Assembly (NCBI GenBank): GCA_050257395.1
Contig: JBLMWU010000245.1
Coordinates: 1 to 14,213 of the forward strand
Source of the DNA: JAIRTY01 sp050257395
GTDB lineage: Bacteria > Actinomycetota > Actinomycetes > Streptosporangiales > Streptosporangiaceae
DNA length: 14,213 nucleotides
Direction of reading: 5' to 3'
Shown piece after piece: positions 13,774 to 14,213 of the stretch. The notes beneath the pieces are model-generated. The model was not told where the DNA came from. It made no database searches and saw nothing but the letters and a program-made list of their open reading frames with translations. Positions within the stretch are counted from its first letter, which is position 1; every line of letters starts with the position of its first letter. Position numbers and translations under genes: made by a program.

Positions 13774-14213
13774 GTGCGCCACCACCCCGCTTTAATCACC
13801 ACCCGTACGAGACTGCGCCGCCTGGCGTGGACGGCCGGGGCCAGCCTGGCGATCACGCTGACCGGCCTGCCCGCCGCCACCGGGGCAGTGGCGGCCACCA
13901 GGGCGCCCGCCGCCCGCGCGGACGAGACCACGCTCTCGCAGGACTCGCTGCGCACCGGCTGGGACCGGGGCGAGAGCCAGATGTCCCCGGCCCAGGTCAA
14001 GAGCTTCGCCAAGCTGTGGGCGCGGAAGGTCACCGGGCAGGTGTGGGCGCAGCCGCTGGTGGTCAACGGCACCGTGATCGTGGCCACCGAGAAGGACTAC
14101 GTGTACGGGCTGGACCCGGCGACCGGCGCCGTCAAGTGGAGCACCAAGCTCGGCACCTTCTACACCATCACCAGCTGCAACGACCTGGCCCCGGACGTGG
14201 GCGTGACCGGCGG
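13774..14213 (+). CDS. Paralog C: N-terminal part of a third secreted PQQ-like propeller protein (cut by window end)
   Basis: Open from a GTG at 13774 to the end of the window, 146 complete codons, with no stop. The protein begins MRHHPALITTRTRLRRLAW, very close to paralog B, with Arg15-Arg16, a hydrophobic core and a probable cut after ARA (47-49) before DETTLSQDSLRTGWD. It continues VTGQVWAQPLVVNGTVIVATEKDYVYGLDPATGAVKW and reaches TITSCNDLAPDVGVTGG, including Cys135, which matches Cys133 of A and Cys136 of B. AGGGGG at 13763-13768 is the ribosome site. It is therefore an intact-looking third copy as far as visible. The propeller remainder and Ig-like domains are outside the window, so completeness is unknown. 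Confidence 0.88.
   Translation, partial: MRHHPALITTRTRLRRLAWTAGASLAITLTGLPAATGAVAATRAPAARADETTLSQDSLRTGWDRGESQMSPAQVKSFAKLWARKVTGQVWAQPLVVNGTVIVATEKDYVYGLDPATGAVKWSTKLGTFYTITSCNDLAPDVGVTG

Overview
The window is very GC-rich, with G or C at almost every third codon position. The gene types (a FadE5-like acyl-CoA dehydrogenase, a fused double acyl-CoA dehydrogenase, and a LytR-CpsA-Psr protein with a LytR_C tail) point to a high-GC Gram-positive actinobacterium (Actinomycetota), probably a soil or filamentous lineage. The genus cannot be read from the sequence. I see no tRNA, rRNA, CRISPR, transposase or phage gene.

Region 1 (28-5125) concerns fatty-acid or acyl-CoA catabolism. A FadE5-like acyl-CoA dehydrogenase and a membrane protein with a channel-like pore segment lie on the minus strand. 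A 748-residue fused acyl-CoA dehydrogenase is divergent from them. The upstream regions of the two dehydrogenases share an interrupted palindrome, TTACY-N4-RGTAA. There are three copies before the first gene and one before the second, two of them touching or abutting a possible -10 box. The simplest reading is one acyl-CoA-responsive repressor, not encoded here, controlling both.

Region 2 (5342-6865) holds a single LytR-CpsA-Psr (LCP) envelope protein, probably a glycopolymer transferase acting outside the membrane.

Region 3 (7098 to the window end) is a tandem array of at least three paralogous secreted proteins, called here A (7098-9941), B (10821-13610) and C (13774 to the end, cut by the window edge). 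A and B consist of a signal peptide, a PQQ-like beta-propeller of about 500 residues and three ASH/choice-of-anchor-D-like Ig domains. The first Ig domain is split by a low-complexity Ala/Thr/Pro insert that differs greatly between copies. C shows the same signal peptide and propeller start before it is cut. A small GNAT acetyltransferase, probably translated from a leaderless mRNA, lies between A and B. B and C, but not A, share an upstream block: CTGCTTTACT, exactly 17 unconserved bases, then TTACCTGTCAT, followed by a segment that can fold into three nested helices in both copies. This may be a shared promoter, a structured leader RNA, or both.

The least explained material is region 3: the repeated secreted propeller/Ig proteins with fast-changing inserts and the duplicated leader. 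Their function cannot be read from sequence alone; cell-surface or extracellular recognition is an inference.
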